From NCBI GenBank assembly GCA_054601695.1, contig BAAHQB010000008.1, positions 1,674,001-1,738,000 on the forward strand: 64,000 nt of DNA. Direction: 5' to 3'. This DNA is from Amorphochlora amoebiformis (Eukaryota > Cercozoa > Chlorarachniophyceae). Both the position numbers and the translations under genes were made by a program. Of this stretch, positions 63,857-64,000 are shown piece by piece. The notes below the pieces were generated by a model. That model ran no database searches, was not told the origin of the DNA, and saw only the letters and a program-made list of their open reading frames with translations. Numbering within the stretch: the first letter of the stretch is position 1; the number at the start of each line of letters is the position of its first letter.

Positions 63857-64000
63857 CTATATGTTTCAAAATTCTCACCTTCTGAAAGACCCCGCAGCAA
63901 GCCCCTCTTTTGCCCTCCCAATATTCCGGCGAGGGGTCTAAGCGCTCAAGAACGTCGAATGCCTTAGCGCTGAAATAAAATTCGCCAACCTGGAAGATGT
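63251..64000 (-). CDS. IFT56: IFT56 (TTC26/DYF-13) C-terminal exons, partial
   Basis: Three minus-strand exons join in phase 0: 63879-64000 (cut by the window edge or starting just inside it), 63691-63768 and the terminal exon 63251-63325 with stop at 63251-63253. The pieces read [34 protein letters not shown], then [16 protein letters not shown], then [15 protein letters not shown] and an Asp-rich end. This matches the conserved C-terminus of IFT56, a TPR subunit of the intraflagellar transport B complex needed for cilia and flagella. The last residues, SDDDDD, come from a GAC trinucleotide run. Introns are AT-filled, and the intron between the last two exons contains a duplicate of its own 5' end. 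Confidence 0.85.

Overview
The window is nuclear DNA of a microbial eukaryote whose introns and spacers are packed with (AT)n dinucleotide tracts. Three things support this: dozens of GT-AG bounded exons that join in phase, interstitial TTAGGG/CCCTAA telomere-type repeats, and the C-terminus of the ciliary protein IFT56, which implies a flagellated life stage. The lineage (for example a stramenopile or other protist alga) cannot be fixed from the sequence alone. Most open frames translating as [12 protein letters not shown] or LTLT are read-through of microsatellites and are not genes. The coding exons are small islands (about 18-136 bp) of ordinary base composition between AT tracts. I reassembled them by hand from splice sites, phase and protein-family continuity.

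Layout. 356-1570 (+): the 3' end of an unidentified gene with an acidic C-terminus. 2199-9060 (+): a multi-exon protein-kinase-like gene with a degenerate catalytic loop, probably a pseudokinase; its 5' end is uncertain. 9912-39383 (+): one giant gene whose 43 exons join into a continuous 745-residue Sel1-repeat protein with a C-terminal IQ-like motif. About 92% of the locus is intron. 39768-40901 and 43335-44510 (-): two paralogous, intronless HMG-box genes separated by a near-perfect 214 bp CCCTAA array. 44511-46536: unique spacer plus a dispersed repeat. 46537-61992 (+): 20 exons that join into a 402-residue secreted protein with a signal peptide, a thioredoxin-like CPYC domain and two cysteine-rich PAN/Apple-like modules. 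63251-64000 (-): the last exons of IFT56, running off the right edge.

The most unusual pattern is what I call exon-edge echoes. In introns of the Sel1-repeat, thioredoxin/Apple and IFT56 genes, short copies of the neighbouring exon edge, usually with its splice site, recur one to four times separated by (AT)n. This suggests that AT tracts drive tandem duplication of splice-site neighbourhoods. Other repeats in introns are telomere-type arrays in both orientations, a shared spacer module of about 45-80 bp associated with those arrays, telomere-derived minisatellites, kilobase-scale (GA)n and (CT)n tracts, and a diverged dispersed element that begins TTGTTAGC. The genes do not form an obvious pathway; the grouping looks like ordinary eukaryotic neighbourhood.
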